This document shows, piece by piece, positions 1-10,105 of a DNA stretch of 64,000 nucleotides (the stretch's first letter is position 1; each line of letters opens with the position of its first letter). The stretch is from the NCBI GenBank assembly GCA_963920525.1, contig OY986438.1, positions 134,471,671-134,535,670 on the forward strand, read 5' to 3'. Made by a program: the position numbers and the translations under genes. The notes beneath the pieces were generated by a model. The model saw only the letters and a list, made by a program, of their open reading frames with translations. It did no database searches and had not been told where the DNA came from. Source of the stretch: Dichetophora obliterata. Its lineage: Eukaryota > Arthropoda > Insecta > Diptera > Sciomyzidae.

Positions 1-285
1 AACAAAGTAAAACATAGTGACAGTTCAAGCAAAGGCGGAAAAAAGAGAGCATTTCTCTCAAGTGCCACAACCTCATAAATAAACCTTGGTCATATACTAG
101 TTTAATCAGTGAGTTGATCACAGCTTAATCACTCAAAGACTACTGAAAGAGCAAAATGTAGCGATTTCCGAAACAGACTATCTAGTCAGCTAAGTGATTG
201 ACTCTATACAGAGTTGTTGTTGTTGTTGTTGTTGCCTTCTTAAAAACTTACTTGATCTAAAGCTCGTAATTTAATTCATGTACTC
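1..285 (-). repeat. Dispersed repeat family R1, copy A, cut by the window edge
   Basis: Read on the minus strand this matches copies at about 20,868-21,030 and 62,635-62,820. Shared landmarks are AGATCAAGTAAGT, a GGCAACAACAAC run, AACTCTGTATAGAGTCAATC, CAGTAGTCTTTGAGTGATTA and AGCTGTGATCAACTCACTG. A (GTT)n run lies at 214-234. The family terminus seems to be near CATGAATTAAATTACGAGC (about 262-280). No coding capacity is visible. The superfamily is unknown; at 62.6-63.1 kb the same terminal motif is present in inverted orientation, which suggests a TIR or foldback DNA element. Confidence 0.6.
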
Positions 286-496
286 ATATAATTGATCATA
301 AAATTAATTAGTTAAAATTTGACTTTAATTTTTTTTAATAAATATAAAAGTTAAAATGGCACTTAAAAAATCGTAAAATAGATCCCGCAAAGTTTGAAGA
401 AAATTGAGATAAAGCAGCCGAGAGGATTCGGCATTCGAATTCCTGTTACGACCAGTTGAAATCAAAGATAGCTCTAACTGCATAATCATTAAAAAA

Positions 497-1460
497 CTAT
501 TAAGGAATTATCTTCGACTGAACCGCATCTAAAATACCCCCACAGCCGTATTTTATTAAATTCGAAGATTTCAATGTTTATTATTTTGATGACGTAACTT
601 TTATAGGGCGTGGTTTTTATTTGGGCATCCAATGCCGGGATCCTGGACTTTTTTAAATCCGACAGTCCCGGGATTTTAGGCCTTGCAATCCCGGGATTGC
701 CTTCACTGCAAAAAAAAAATTCCAAAATATTCCACCAAAAAGTGGTTTTCCATTAAGAAAAACCTGAATGTGACTTAAAATTTTTTGTCTCAAAATATCT
801 GTAAAAAATAACTCGATGTGAGAAATATATGATACTACCTTAGAAATACTGAAATGTGAACTTAATAATACAAAAATTAAAATATTTTGTAACTCTCTGT
901 AAAAACATGACGTGAAAAATATAAAAATATAAACCTTTCTTGAACTAAACCTACAAAATATTACAAAGTACTAACTTTAAAAAACTTAAATGTGACCTTA
1001 AAAAATAAAAAAAAAACTTCCTTAATAAAGCTGCACAAAATATCACAAAATTCGTACTTAGAATTACTAAAATGATTATACTATTTAATTGTTTTTTAAA
1101 TAATTTTATGAGCCTTCCAAATGGTCTCATTTAATAAATTTTTTGTTTAAGAATCCATCTTTTTTTTCAGAAATAAAGAATAAATACTATCCAAATATTT
1201 AATCGAAACTGTGTTTTTAAGTTTTTTAAAATCTTCTGCTTTGTTTTGTGTTGTAAAACAAGGCATAACTACTTTGAAACTTCATATTACGTCTTCCAAA
1301 AAATTCATTTTCTAAGGCTTGTCAATCTCGGGATTGTCGAAATGTCCCGAAATTGGATGCCCTAGTTTTTATCTAAATATTTAAAATTTTAAACTCCAAG
1401 TACTTACTTATTACACATATAAACAGCAGTTTTTCGCGGCGATACCGACATCACTAGTTC
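497..1460 (-). mobile_element. Helitron-like (DINE-type) repeat, 3' part, split by a hAT MITE
   Basis: On the minus strand, 620-497 reads GTTACGTCATCAAAATAATA, then a GGGGGTATTTTA tract, a GTTCAGTCGAAG stem region and a degenerate ATAG|T end. The same string ends two other copies, at 29,686 and 39,573, where the terminus is CTAG|T. Flanking 1365-1460 continues the repeat on the far side of the nested MITE. Non-autonomous; no ORF. Assignment to the Helitron/DINE-1 group is inference from the hairpin plus CTRR-like end. Confidence 0.5.
621..1364. mobile_element. hAT-type MITE with perfect 8 bp TSD
   Basis: The left end TTGGGCATCCAATGCCGGGA is inverted at the right end (reverse complement TAGGGCATCCAATTTCGGGA). 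The element is bordered on both sides by GTTTTTAT (613-620 and 1365-1372), an exact 8 bp duplication as expected for hAT. It is 744 bp with an AT-rich, non-coding interior. A related left end (TAGGGCATGCAATCGCGGGA) occurs at 58,561. It inserted into a Helitron-like repeat. Confidence 0.85.
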
Positions 1461-1547
1461 GATTTAGTTTTGTTTCTAGATAATAAAAATCACTACTCAA
1501 AAATACTCAAAATTAATGCGACATCGAATAGCTTTATAATTCTATTT

Positions 1548-2945
1548 CGCAAAGCCTCGGAATTTGGTATTCGACCACAATTTATAAGTAGCGTTTCCCT
1601 GATAACATGTGATGGGCGTTGGACAAGGAGGCGTGGCACCTCGTATACCACCCAAATTCGAGATATCGAATAGCTTTGGAGCAGAGCTGTAAAAGAATGC
1701 ATTCAATTTGATTTTATTCACAAAAAGTGAATCATTGCATAACGAAATAAGAATGCATTCAATGAATGCAAAAGTGATTTATAAATAAAATTTTTAATTC
1801 ACATTCATTTTTAAAAAATTGATTAATTATTCGTTTTCGTTATTCAGAATAATGAATAATTTTTTTTTATCAATTTGAATGCTATACAAAAAGAATTTTA
1901 GAATTTTCAGTTATTCTTTTTTTATTCATTATTCATTTTGTGTTCGTTATTAATTTTGTATGCACTATTCTTTTGTTATTCATAATTAATATTATATTCA
2001 TTATTCATTTTCTATTCATTATTTATTTGTTATTCATAATTATTTTTTTATTCATAATTAATTTTTATTCATTATTCCTTTTTAATCATTATTCATTTTT
2101 GATTCATTATTCATTTCTTATTCATTATTCATTTGTTATTAATTTTTTATTTATGGCTTAGGAAAAAAATGGATAACAAATGAATAATGAATAAAAAATG
2201 AATAATGAATAAAAAATTAATAATGAATGAAAAATTAATAATGAATAAAAAATTAATAAAGAATAAAAAAAGAATAATGAATAAAAAATTAATAATGAAT
2301 AAAAAATGAATAATCAATAAAAAATGAATAATGAATAACAAAAGAATAATGAATAAAAAACGACAAATGAATAAAAAAAAGAATAACTCAAAATTCTAAA
2401 ATTCTTTGTGAAAAGCATTTCAATGAATAAAAAATTGATTTATTATTCTGAATAACGAAACTGAATAATTGAAAAGAATAATTAATAATTTTAAAAATAA
2501 ATGTGAATTAAAAATTTTATTTATAAATCAATTTTGCATTCATTGAATGCATTCTTATGTAGTTATTCAGTTGTACTTAAAATTCTGAATATGAATGACG
2601 TTTTTACAGCTTTGCAGTTACAGGCCGCATAGCCTCGGAATTCGGTATTCGACTTCAATTTACACGTGTCGTTTCACTGATAACATTTTATGGGCATTAG
2701 GAAAGGGGGCGTGGCCCCTCCCACACAACCTAAGTTTTCTATTGAATTTTCTATATATTGAATAGCTTTGGAGTTACAGGCCGCACAGTCTCGGAATTCG
2801 GTACTCGACCACAATTTACTGGTGCCGTTTCACTGATAACATGTTATAGGCGTTTGATAAGGGAGCGTGGCACGTCCCACTTCACCCAAATTTGCGATAT
2901 TGAATAGCTTTGGAGTTATAGGTTGGCAGTACTAAGTTGTTTTTT
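1548..2945 (+). repeat. ~157 bp tandem repeat, about three copies, one split by a palindrome
   Basis: Three units start near 1,548, 2,625 and 2,783. Each has CCTCGGAATTCGGTATTCGAC, then CTGATAACATGT, GGGCGTGGC and AATAGCTTTGGAGTTACAGG. The first unit is interrupted after CTTTGGAG by the palindromic element. The GGCGTGGC..CTCCCA core is typical of the internal repeats of the DINE-like elements elsewhere in this window, so the array is probably an internal array of such an element. Confidence 0.65.
1682..2609. mobile_element. Long palindromic (foldback-like) element built of ATTATTCATTTTT repeats
   Basis: Arms 1,685-2,150 and 2,160-2,605 are inverted copies, meeting near 2,155. Each arm has AGAATGCATTCAATGAATGC, TTAATTCACATT and then many variants of ATTATTCATTTTT. 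The flanks are CTTTGGAG (1674-1681) and CTTTGCAG (2610-2617), 7 of 8 matching. The surrounding satellite reads through AGCTTTGGAGTTACAGG elsewhere, which supports these as target duplications. Short ORFs on both strands here are low-complexity artefacts of the repeat. Confidence 0.7.
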
Positions 2946-2954
2946 ACTCTTAAT

Positions 2955-3127
2955 AAAAGTACTTTTATGCTGAATTTATTACTACCTTTTGAATTATTTG
3001 CTACTAGGCAGTAGACAAGTTAAAGTTTTCAACCGTTTGACTGATTGATGCAGGTTTTAGGCTCACTGAAAATTTGACTGATACGATGAATTGTAAAAAG
3101 TTTATTTTCGCTCTCGCAGAGTGCGAA
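2955..3127 (-). repeat. ~180 bp dispersed repeat R2, copy 1
   Basis: This runs from ACTCTTAATAAAAGTACTTT to GCTCTCGCAGAGT and matches the reverse complement of 3,717-3,893 almost completely, including GCTACTAGGCAGTAGACAAG and CCGTTTGACTGATTGATGC. The ends ACTCT and AGAGT are complementary, so it may be a very short MITE. No TSD could be fixed. A partial third match (TAGTAGGCAGTAGAAAAG) lies near 4,217. Confidence 0.6.
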
Positions 3128-3716
3128 TACTCTTTGTATATCGGTCATTCCAAGTGTAATGCAAGTTTCTTTTCGAAAAATTGACCTCATGCTCTTCGAT
3201 TTTCTTGAAATTTGGGCTATAGGTTCTTTTTCCACTTATAAGAATATAAGTTAATTATGTTTTTATCGCCATTTTATATGCGTACTCACTTACACCAATT
3301 GAATCTATGCATTCGTAGGGGAAAGGGCTGGGTTGTGAACCAATCTGGTCTGTGAACCATTACTTATTTTTCTGTCCCTAATTGACATGCCGCCAATCTT
3401 TTAACTGTCAAGTTTGTGTTTTGAAAAAAAACTCGGTTTTTATAGTTACACCTAGCGTACAGACGAATTGCTTGTGGTAGCTACAGACATCGTGTTTGAA
3501 AATCGATTGCAAAAACTTTTTAATTTTTTCAAAGTGCTATCCAAGTGAGTAAAGTTATTTCAAAAGGGTGAGTGTAATGCATATTTATTTAGTGTTTTTA
3601 TTCTATTCTACGATCCAATATTTGGTTGTGTCGAAATGTCGCAATTTACATGTCAGTCAAAGTCAGTGATCAGCCAAAATTTGTTGTTGTTTTCAAAGCT
3701 AAAAATAAAATAAACA

Positions 3717-3893
3717 CTCTGCGAGAGCAAAAATAAACTTTTTACAATTCATCGTATCAGTAAAATTTTCAGTGAGCCTAAAACCTGCATCAATCAGTCA
3801 AACGGTTGAAAACTTTAACTTGTCTACTGCCTAGTAGCAAATAATTCATAGGGTAGTAAATTCAGCATAAAAGTACTTTTATTAAGAGTAAAG
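3717..3893 (+). repeat. ~180 bp dispersed repeat R2, copy 2 (inverted relative to copy 1)
   Basis: Begins CACTCTGCGAGAGCAAAAAT and ends TTTATTAAGAGT. It is the inverted partner of 2,955-3,127, but lies inside the pogo-like element while copy 1 lies outside it. The pair therefore cannot be a single foldback element unless the pogo-like element moved in between them. Confidence 0.6.
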
Positions 3894-4527
3894 CCAGTGT
3901 GTGCAACCCCGAATTGATGTTCTGAAAGTAAATAAATAAATTGTTTTGTATTGTGATTTCTTTTTCAATAAAATTTTTAACACTTAAAATTTATTTATTT
4001 AATTTTAATTTCATTGTAAATAATCTTAATTGAAAGTCTCTGAGCATCATCCATGTATCTTAAATTTCCGACGTATCGATTTGCCAGAGTGATCACTTTC
4101 AATGCCAAAAGATCAACAATGTTTTCATTATCACACTCCATTAAAATTAAATTAATATATAACTAAAATATTTGATAACACTTAGATGCCCACAGATCGA
4201 CTCAACATCACAAAATAGTAGGCAGTAGAAAAGTAGTAATAAATGCTTGCAATGGCCATCTGTCAGAAGAATTACGTGTAAGCGGCAATTCAGCCAAATA
4301 TCTCAGGGAGATTAAAAGAGAACAAAAAACGCGATATGCTTCAGTCAATTTTACTGATATGTAAATTGTCCCAATATGATTGGAAGTGTCGTGGTTTTTG
4401 ACGTTTCCAAAATAGTGTCATGGATGGGTTGTGAACCACTGTGGTGATTGGACTAGATTTTTACTAGAACTGTCAAATGGCGTCAGGATGCACCAGTTTT
4501 TTGTCACTTCTGGATACAATTGGGCCA

Positions 4528-4902
4528 CCCCAAAGAAACCAGCGAAACGTGACCGAAAGTCAAAGGAAAGCTACGAGCTGACTTCTCCATACAAAATTGA
4601 TGCTCTAAAGCAGAAAAGTCAAAACCACCAGAGAAAGCAGCACCGAAGAAGGCACAACCAGCACCAACCAAGCGTCCCAAGGCAAAAGAACCATCAAAAC
4701 CATCTGATGACATGGATTTTTGCTCTATTTGTTTGAGGTTTTTGCCTAAAGAACTGACCCCTATAAACTCCATCGATTGTAACACATGTGGCCGACTTGT
4801 GAGGTTCACTTGAAGTGCGCCAATATAGGAACGCGTTTGTATTTCACACGCACACATTGCGACATCGATTTGGATGAATATGAAGAAAATTATTATTTAA
4901 CA
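4528..4902 (+). pseudogene. Relic transposase C-terminus with PHD/zinc-ribbon-like finger
   Basis: A plus-strand reading passes through a Lys/Pro-rich linker (RPKAKEPSKPSDDMDF) into CSICLRFLPKELTPINSIDC, then NTCGRLV. After a frameshift near 4,803 it continues VHLKCANIGTRLYFTRTHCD. The Cys/His pattern C-x2-C ... C-x2-C ... H-x2-C ... H-C resembles the C-terminal finger of some pogo/DDE_1-type insect transposases. The catalytic region is missing. The overlapping antisense ORF at 4504-4857 is a shadow. The family call is inference. Confidence 0.5.
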
Positions 4903-5747
4903 CTTCCATTCATTACGATTATTTTAGCTTAATTGGCGGCATTATAACTTGTTTTTCCTCTTGAGGCCTTCTGAATAAATACAATCTTAAGTTATTATAA
5001 AAAAATGGGTCTTATACTTCGTATTTTCTAACTTTTATTGGGATTTGCCAGAATGTTCATAACCCAGCCACTTTTTTGGAATAGCCAAAAATCAAGTCCT
5101 TAGAAAATTGCCCGTAGTAGTTCAATTTTAATCAAAACACTTATCTGTCTAAACATAATGGTTGCGTTTTATGTTCACCTTTCCAACGGTGTCTTGGATT
5201 ATTCGATATCTTTATTCTGTAAAAAGTTAGAGCCCAAAAACAAAACCCGGTTCACAACCCAGCCTTTCCCCTACTATTTGATTTGCGCTATTTTCATTTT
5301 TAATAACAAAAAATGGGCAATTTATTTTTTGAGGCGTACCATTTAAGGGTTAAGTCTAGTGTCCGACCGAATATTCGGTTTCGGTTTCGGTTACGGCCAG
5401 TTTCGGCCGTTTTTGTCAGTTTCGGCTAGTTTCGGCTAGTTTCGGCTATTCAGCCACATTGAGGCATTTTGCTCAAAATTTCAATTCAAATATATAAGTT
5501 TGGTTTAATAAAAATATTTACAACGCAATATATAATTTGATTTCTCGTGTTAGCGCAAAACATTTTGGTTAATTTTATGCGTTCGATACTATCATTATAG
5601 ATTTTATCATCTCTATTGCAATTGATATTAAAAGTTTATAGATACTGAAGCCAAAAATTGATAATTAAACTTACGAACGAATTCTGTGTCTGTGGACTAA
5701 AGGAAAAGAAAGCGAAATATTTTTATTTTTATAATACTAAACCTTTG

Positions 5748-6403
5748 AAAAAAAGACACAGTTTCGATAGTATCGTAAGTACAGACGTAGAATTCTTTTT
5801 TATATAGTAATAGACAAAAATTCTTGTTTTTTATTTATATTTTTCAAAACTATTTTAAAACATTTCATCTTCTAAATAAATATTATTCAAAAACGAATTT
5901 GTTGTTGTTGTTGCCTTCTTCAAACTTACTTGATCTAAAAAGCTCTCTATTAAATTCATGTTAAAATTTGTTTTGTTTTATAAAAACTTTTCGTTTGATA
6001 TATACATTATATATGTTAATGCTCTTTACTACAGGAAAAATAAATAATTCAAATTTTTTCCGATATTTATTTCCATTTATTAAACGTAACTTTGAATTAA
6101 ATTTAGTTGTAACCAACATAAAAAATTACCAACAAATTCATCACTAAAAATATCAAACGAAAACTTTTTATAAAACAAAACAAATTTTTACATAAATTTA
6201 ATTGTGAGCTTTTTTGATCAAGTAAGTTTAAAGAAGGCAACAAAAACAACAAATTTGTTTTTGAATAATTTTTATTTAGTAGATGAAATGTTTTTAAATA
6301 GTTCTTAAAAACATGAATGAAAAAAACAGAATTTTTCTCTATTACTATATAAAAAGGAATTCTACGTCTATACTTACGATACTATCGAAACTGTGCTTTT
6401 TTT
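5748..6403. mobile_element. Foldback element, two ~280 bp arms
   Basis: The left arm begins AAAGACACAGTTTCGATAGT and continues through ACGTAGAATTC and GAATTTGTTGTTGTT to about 6,030. The right arm, about 6,120-6,403, is its inverted copy, ending ACTATCGAAACTGTGCTTTT. The arms contain ACTTGATCTAAAAAGCTC, the terminal motif of repeat R1, placing this in the same broad family. No ORF. Confidence 0.75.
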
Positions 6404-7029
6404 TAAACGCGTGGTATTTGTGTGGTAATTTTTAATGATCGTGAGATTTTTTTGATATTTTTTTTTTTCGGTAGAAACTTTTTTGTTTATCTTTACAATG
6501 GTAATTTTTGTTGTATTTAATTTATGTTATTCTGAAAAAAGCAATTTTTTGTCGGAATTGTTTTAAATTGTAACTGGCAACCTTGGCTAGTAGTAGTACA
6601 TTTTTTTGTAGCCGCATACTGGCTCTCTAGCTACATGCATCTGTATTCTCTATTGCATTACAACCCAACAAGCCATGAATGTTACTGTGCCAGCTAAACG
6701 GTACTTAAAACGGCAGCGTCTGATTTGCTGGTATGAAAATGACAAGATTTTGTACCTTTAAACCGTTCTCTATATAATTGTAAAGTCCTTTTTTATATTT
6801 ATCAAGAATCGAATTGAAATTGAGGTCATATTCGCTTGATGTGTCGTTTGTTCTTGTCTTTTCCCCCTTTTTTTCATCCTTGTATTGAAATCAAGGTAGT
6901 GCAGTTGAGTTACCGTTTATTGTTTAGCTTATTGCTGCAACTTAAAAACTATTTTAAGAAAAGGTTACAACTGTTTAACAACAAATAAAATCAATATACA
7001 AGTTTTCTATATGACCTTGTTATTTTTTG
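6404..7029. other. AT-rich interval without recognisable gene
   Basis: Homopolymer-rich sequence inside the 10 kb hAT block. No ORF, TIR or known repeat was recognised. Confidence 0.5.
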
Positions 7030-7410
7030 TGTTGATTTTCTATGATTTTAATGTAAATTCTAATTGTTTGATAGTTTAAATCATTCTTGATTTTAAATAC
7101 AAATTCTAGTTGTTTGATAGTTTAAAATCGTTTATTGAGCTTTAGGTCAGGTTAAACTAGTTAATCGATCAGCTAACTAATTAATCAGCTAGTGATGTTT
7201 TTTTTCTTTTCATATTGAAAGTGTTGTTGCTGTTGTTTCTTTGAAAAAAATTCGTTAGAGCAATTAATTGTTCTAACCTGACCTAAAGCTCAATAAACGA
7301 TTTTAAACTATAAAACAACTAGAATTTGTATTTTAAATGAAGAATGATTTAAACTATCAAACATTTAGAATTTGTATTTAAATCATAGAAAATCAACATT
7401 AATATGCAAC
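7030..7410. repeat. Inverted repeat, ~130 bp arms
   Basis: GATTTTCTATGATTTTAA and TTTATTGAGCTTTAGGTCAGG in the left arm (7,030-7,160) recur inverted at 7,270-7,410 (CCTGACCTAAAGCTCAATAA). The loop is about 110 bp and AT-rich. Each arm contains two tandem versions of CAAATTCTAGTTGTTTGATAG. Probably a foldback MITE; no target duplication was fixed. Confidence 0.65.
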
Positions 7411-7710
7411 TTAATAAATGGCACGCTTATATGAAACACACAATGCATAGTTTGCTGACAACGAAACGGTCCGCTTCAGTGCTTTTAAAAGTGCACACCG
7501 TTTTCAAATAAGCCGATTGGCTATCTAAGAAAAAAAAGCAACTCATGTGTATTTATATATGTATGTTTTACATACATATTTATAAAAACAAACAACAAAA
7601 GCAGCACAACAACGAACGACGTAATAACGAACCACACAAGCAAACACATCAACAACAACAACCTTAAAAACAGCATAAGCAGCTACTGCAGCTAGGCAGC
7701 TTGTGCATTA

Positions 7711-8181
7711 AGGTCTCTGCCCACTTACGGCACGTAACGAAACGAATGTAAATCGGCTTCGAAAAGGCAACGTAATGTTCAATGCACACTTAACGAAACG
7801 GCAACAAAAATTTTAATTAAACAATAAGCGCAGAATTCTCTAGTACACAATTAGCTTAAATAGCTTTGCTATTAGATGACGATGTAGAAAACTGATAAAA
7901 TCATAGATTTTAGATTAATCTTATGCTTTAAAAACGACCTTTCGATGTCGAATTTTTACTTTGCACAATAAACTGTTGGAGTCCATTGTAATTTTTGTAA
8001 ACAAAGAGAACGACTAGCCGGTCAGAATTCTTTGAAACGATCACCACCGGCTTTTTCGTCGGCGTCAACAGTCGTTGCCGTTTCATCGTCGCTTAGTGAG
8101 CATGTATACATAAGAACAACTGGTAGTTATATTTTGTAGTTTCGTGTCGTTTCGTTACGTGCCGCAAGTGGGCAGAGACCT
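7711..8181. mobile_element. 471 bp MITE with TTA target duplication (Harbinger-like)
   Basis: Terminal inverted repeats of about 36 bp begin AGGTCTCTGCCCACTTACGG on the left and, reverse-complemented, AGGTCTCTGCCCACTTGCGG on the right, continuing CACGTAACGAAACGA. TTA flanks both sides (7708-7710, 8182-8184), the 3 bp TWA duplication typical of PIF/Harbinger. Non-coding. Confidence 0.8.
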
Positions 8182-8184
8182 TTA

Positions 8185-8816
8185 CTCATACGAATATATG
8201 AATTTTTCATCTTGTTAGATTTCGCTATTTTATTAGATATTCGTTTTATTCCCACTAAAACTGATATTTTGGCATTTTTTTTTCTTTGTACGATGAATAT
8301 TAAAGGCTGTAGGTATACCCCAAAGTGTCAAAAATCACTTTGAAAAAATTCCTGAAAATGACCCCCATACAAACCGCGCTGTAAGACGTAATTCTACGTC
8401 AAAACAAAAATACTTTATTCTGTAGTTCTATAAAAATGTACATTGTAGGTGCATACTATTTTGAGTATGCAATACTTTTGTAATAAAAAAATAAAATAAA
8501 AAATTATATCATTTATTATTATGGTAAACTTAAAATTAATATTATAATCATCAATATTCGAATAATACTTTTTTATAATAAATTTTTTTCTTATGTGTAT
8601 GAAAATGCAATAACAGTAGAGTTCAGTTACCATAGCTTTTTCGCACTTTCTCCGCATTAGATCATCTTAAGAACCAGCCCAAATAACATTAAAATATCTC
8701 AATGATATCGATAAGAGTGGTCCAAAACAATCTAAAGTGAGAAAAATTTACCCATCATAATGTGGGTTGGGCTCAGGGACAACACAAGACATAACAACTA
8801 ACCATGCGTTTACATA
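8185..8816. other. Interval without gene, possibly LINE 3' UTR at its right edge
   Basis: AT-rich sequence; the short ORF at 8415-8657 is Ile/Tyr-rich with no domain. Because the mariner at 8817 interrupts sequence just downstream of the LINE stop codon, the part immediately left of it may be LINE 3' UTR (inference). Confidence 0.35.
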
Positions 8817-10103
8817 TTGGGGGTTGGAATTAATTTTAAAGGTTTTTTTTCGGTTTTTGAGCATTTATTTAGAAACAACGGTACAATGTATATTATTCAA
8901 AGTATTGTCCATCGTTAGCTACAACATTTTCCCATCTTTCTGGCAGCATATGGATTCCGCGCCGGAAGAACGATTCGTCTTTTGAGGCAATCCACGAATC
9001 GACCCATTTTTTGGTATCCTCGTAAGAAGTGAAGCGCTGCTCAGCCAAGCCATGCGTCATCGATCTGAATAGGTGGTAGTCGGAAGGGGCTATGTCTGGG
9101 CTATAAGGCGGGTGGGGTAGCACATCCCAATTCAGCGCCTCCAACGTTTCCTTGACGGTTCTTGCAACATGTGGCCGTGCGTTGTCATGTTGAAAACCCA
9201 CTTTGTCGTGTCTTTTGGCATATTCCGGCCGTTTAACCTTTAATGCTCGGCTCAATTGCATCAATTGTTGTTGGTAGCGTTCCCCAGTGATGGTTTCGTT
9301 AGGTTTTAGCAGCTCATAGTACATGACACCCTTCTGATCCCACCAAATACACAGCATAAGCTTGGCGCCATGAATATTCGGCTTGGCCCTCGATGTTGAT
9401 GCATGGCCGGGTGGTCCCCACGATTTTTTTCGCTTAGGATTATCGTAATGGATCCACTTTTCATCGCCAGTGACAATACGATGCAAAAAACTCTTCCTTT
9501 TATGCCGTTGAAGCAGTTGTTCGCACATGCAAAATCGCCGTTCAACGTCTCTCGGCTTCAACTGGTACGGCACCCAATTTCCTTGCTTTTGAATCATTCC
9601 CATGGCCTTCAAGCGTTTGCCGACCGTTGATAAGTCGACTCCCAATGATCCTGACAATTCTTGAAGGGTTTGACACGGGTCTTCATCGAGCAAAGCCTCC
9701 AATTCCTCATCTTCAAACTTTTTCGGCTGGCCCGGACGCTCTTTGTCTTCCGTATCAAAATCACCACTTTTAAACCGACGGAACCAGTACTCACAAGTAG
9801 AAATCGATGGAGCATAGTCCCCGTAAGCCTCAGTAAGCGTGCGTTGTGCTTCAACCGCTTTTTTCTTCAAATGGAAGCACAAAAGTAAACCTTCCCGCAA
9901 ATTGCGTTTTGTTGGAACGAAAGTCGACATGTTCACAGAGAAAAAAATATATGTTGTTTACACTTCAGTGGAATGACACATACTGAAAAATGAAGCTTAG
10001 ACAATTTGCTTTGAAATGAATATAGTCACAGGTGTGCCCGATGCGATCTATTGATAGCTACGCCGTCTCTTAGAAAACCTTTAAAACTAATTCCAACCCC
10101 CAA
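8817..10103 (-). mobile_element. Complete mariner element
   Basis: A 1,287 bp element with 30 bp terminal inverted repeats (TTGGGGGTTGGAATTAATTT on the left, one mismatch at base 17 on the right). It is flanked by TA on both sides (8815-8816, 10104-10105). Length, TA duplication and a single uninterrupted transposase ORF are those of a canonical mariner. It sits immediately after the stop codon of the jockey-type LINE. Near-identical TIRs and an open reading frame point to a young, possibly still active copy. Confidence 0.95.
8893..9936 (-). CDS. Mariner transposase (DD34D)
   Basis: 347 residues, the usual mariner length, with no stop or frameshift. It would bind the element's own TIRs and cut and paste it into TA sites in the nucleus. 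Residues ~10-115 form the paired helix-turn-helix DNA-binding region (STCEYWFRRFKSGDF; QELSGSLGVDLSTVGKRLKAMG). The linker motif WVPYQL (121-126) corresponds to the WVPHEL signature. The catalytic triad is D158 (TGDEKW), D251 (QHDNARPH) and D286 (YSPDIAPSDYHLF), with exactly 34 residues between the last two. The annotated start is M1; M3 (MSTFVPTKRNLRE) is a plausible alternative and looks like the usual family start. Subfamily not assigned. Confidence 0.95.
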   Translation of the reverse strand: MNMSTFVPTKRNLREGLLLCFHLKKKAVEAQRTLTEAYGDYAPSISTCEYWFRRFKSGDFDTEDKERPGQPKKFEDEELEALLDEDPCQTLQELSGSLGVDLSTVGKRLKAMGMIQKQGNWVPYQLKPRDVERRFCMCEQLLQRHKRKSFLHRIVTGDEKWIHYDNPKRKKSWGPPGHASTSRAKPNIHGAKLMLCIWWDQKGVMYYELLKPNETITGERYQQQLMQLSRALKVKRPEYAKRHDKVGFQHDNARPHVARTVKETLEALNWDVLPHPPYSPDIAPSDYHLFRSMTHGLAEQRFTSYEDTKKWVDSWIASKDESFFRRGIHMLPERWENVVANDGQYFE

Positions 10104-10105
10104 TA

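Larger units (their letters stand above)
3318..5271 (+). mobile_element. TA-TSD DNA transposon (pogo/Tc1-mariner group, decayed)
   Basis: The terminus GGGGAAAGGGCTGGGTTGTG at 3318 is inverted at 5271 (reverse complement GGGGAAAGGCTGGGTTGTGA), both continuing into AACC. TA flanks each end (3316-3317 and 5272-5273). The motif GGGTTGTGAACC recurs internally at about 4,427. Near the right end is a relic C-terminal transposase reading with a Cys-rich finger. A reversed copy of repeat R2 (3,717-3,893) lies inside. Pogo membership is inferred from the TA TSD and the C-terminal finger type. Confidence 0.65.

Noticed and set aside
1940..2341. Two Phe/Ile-rich ORFs suggesting membrane peptides
   Set aside because: They are translations of ATTATTCATTTTT repeats on the two arms of the palindrome.
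4504..4857. 117-codon minus-strand ORF
   Set aside because: Antisense of the transposase relic; no domain and poor codon character.
8415..8657. 80-codon minus-strand ORF
   Set aside because: Low-complexity Ile/Tyr/Phe composition in AT-rich DNA.
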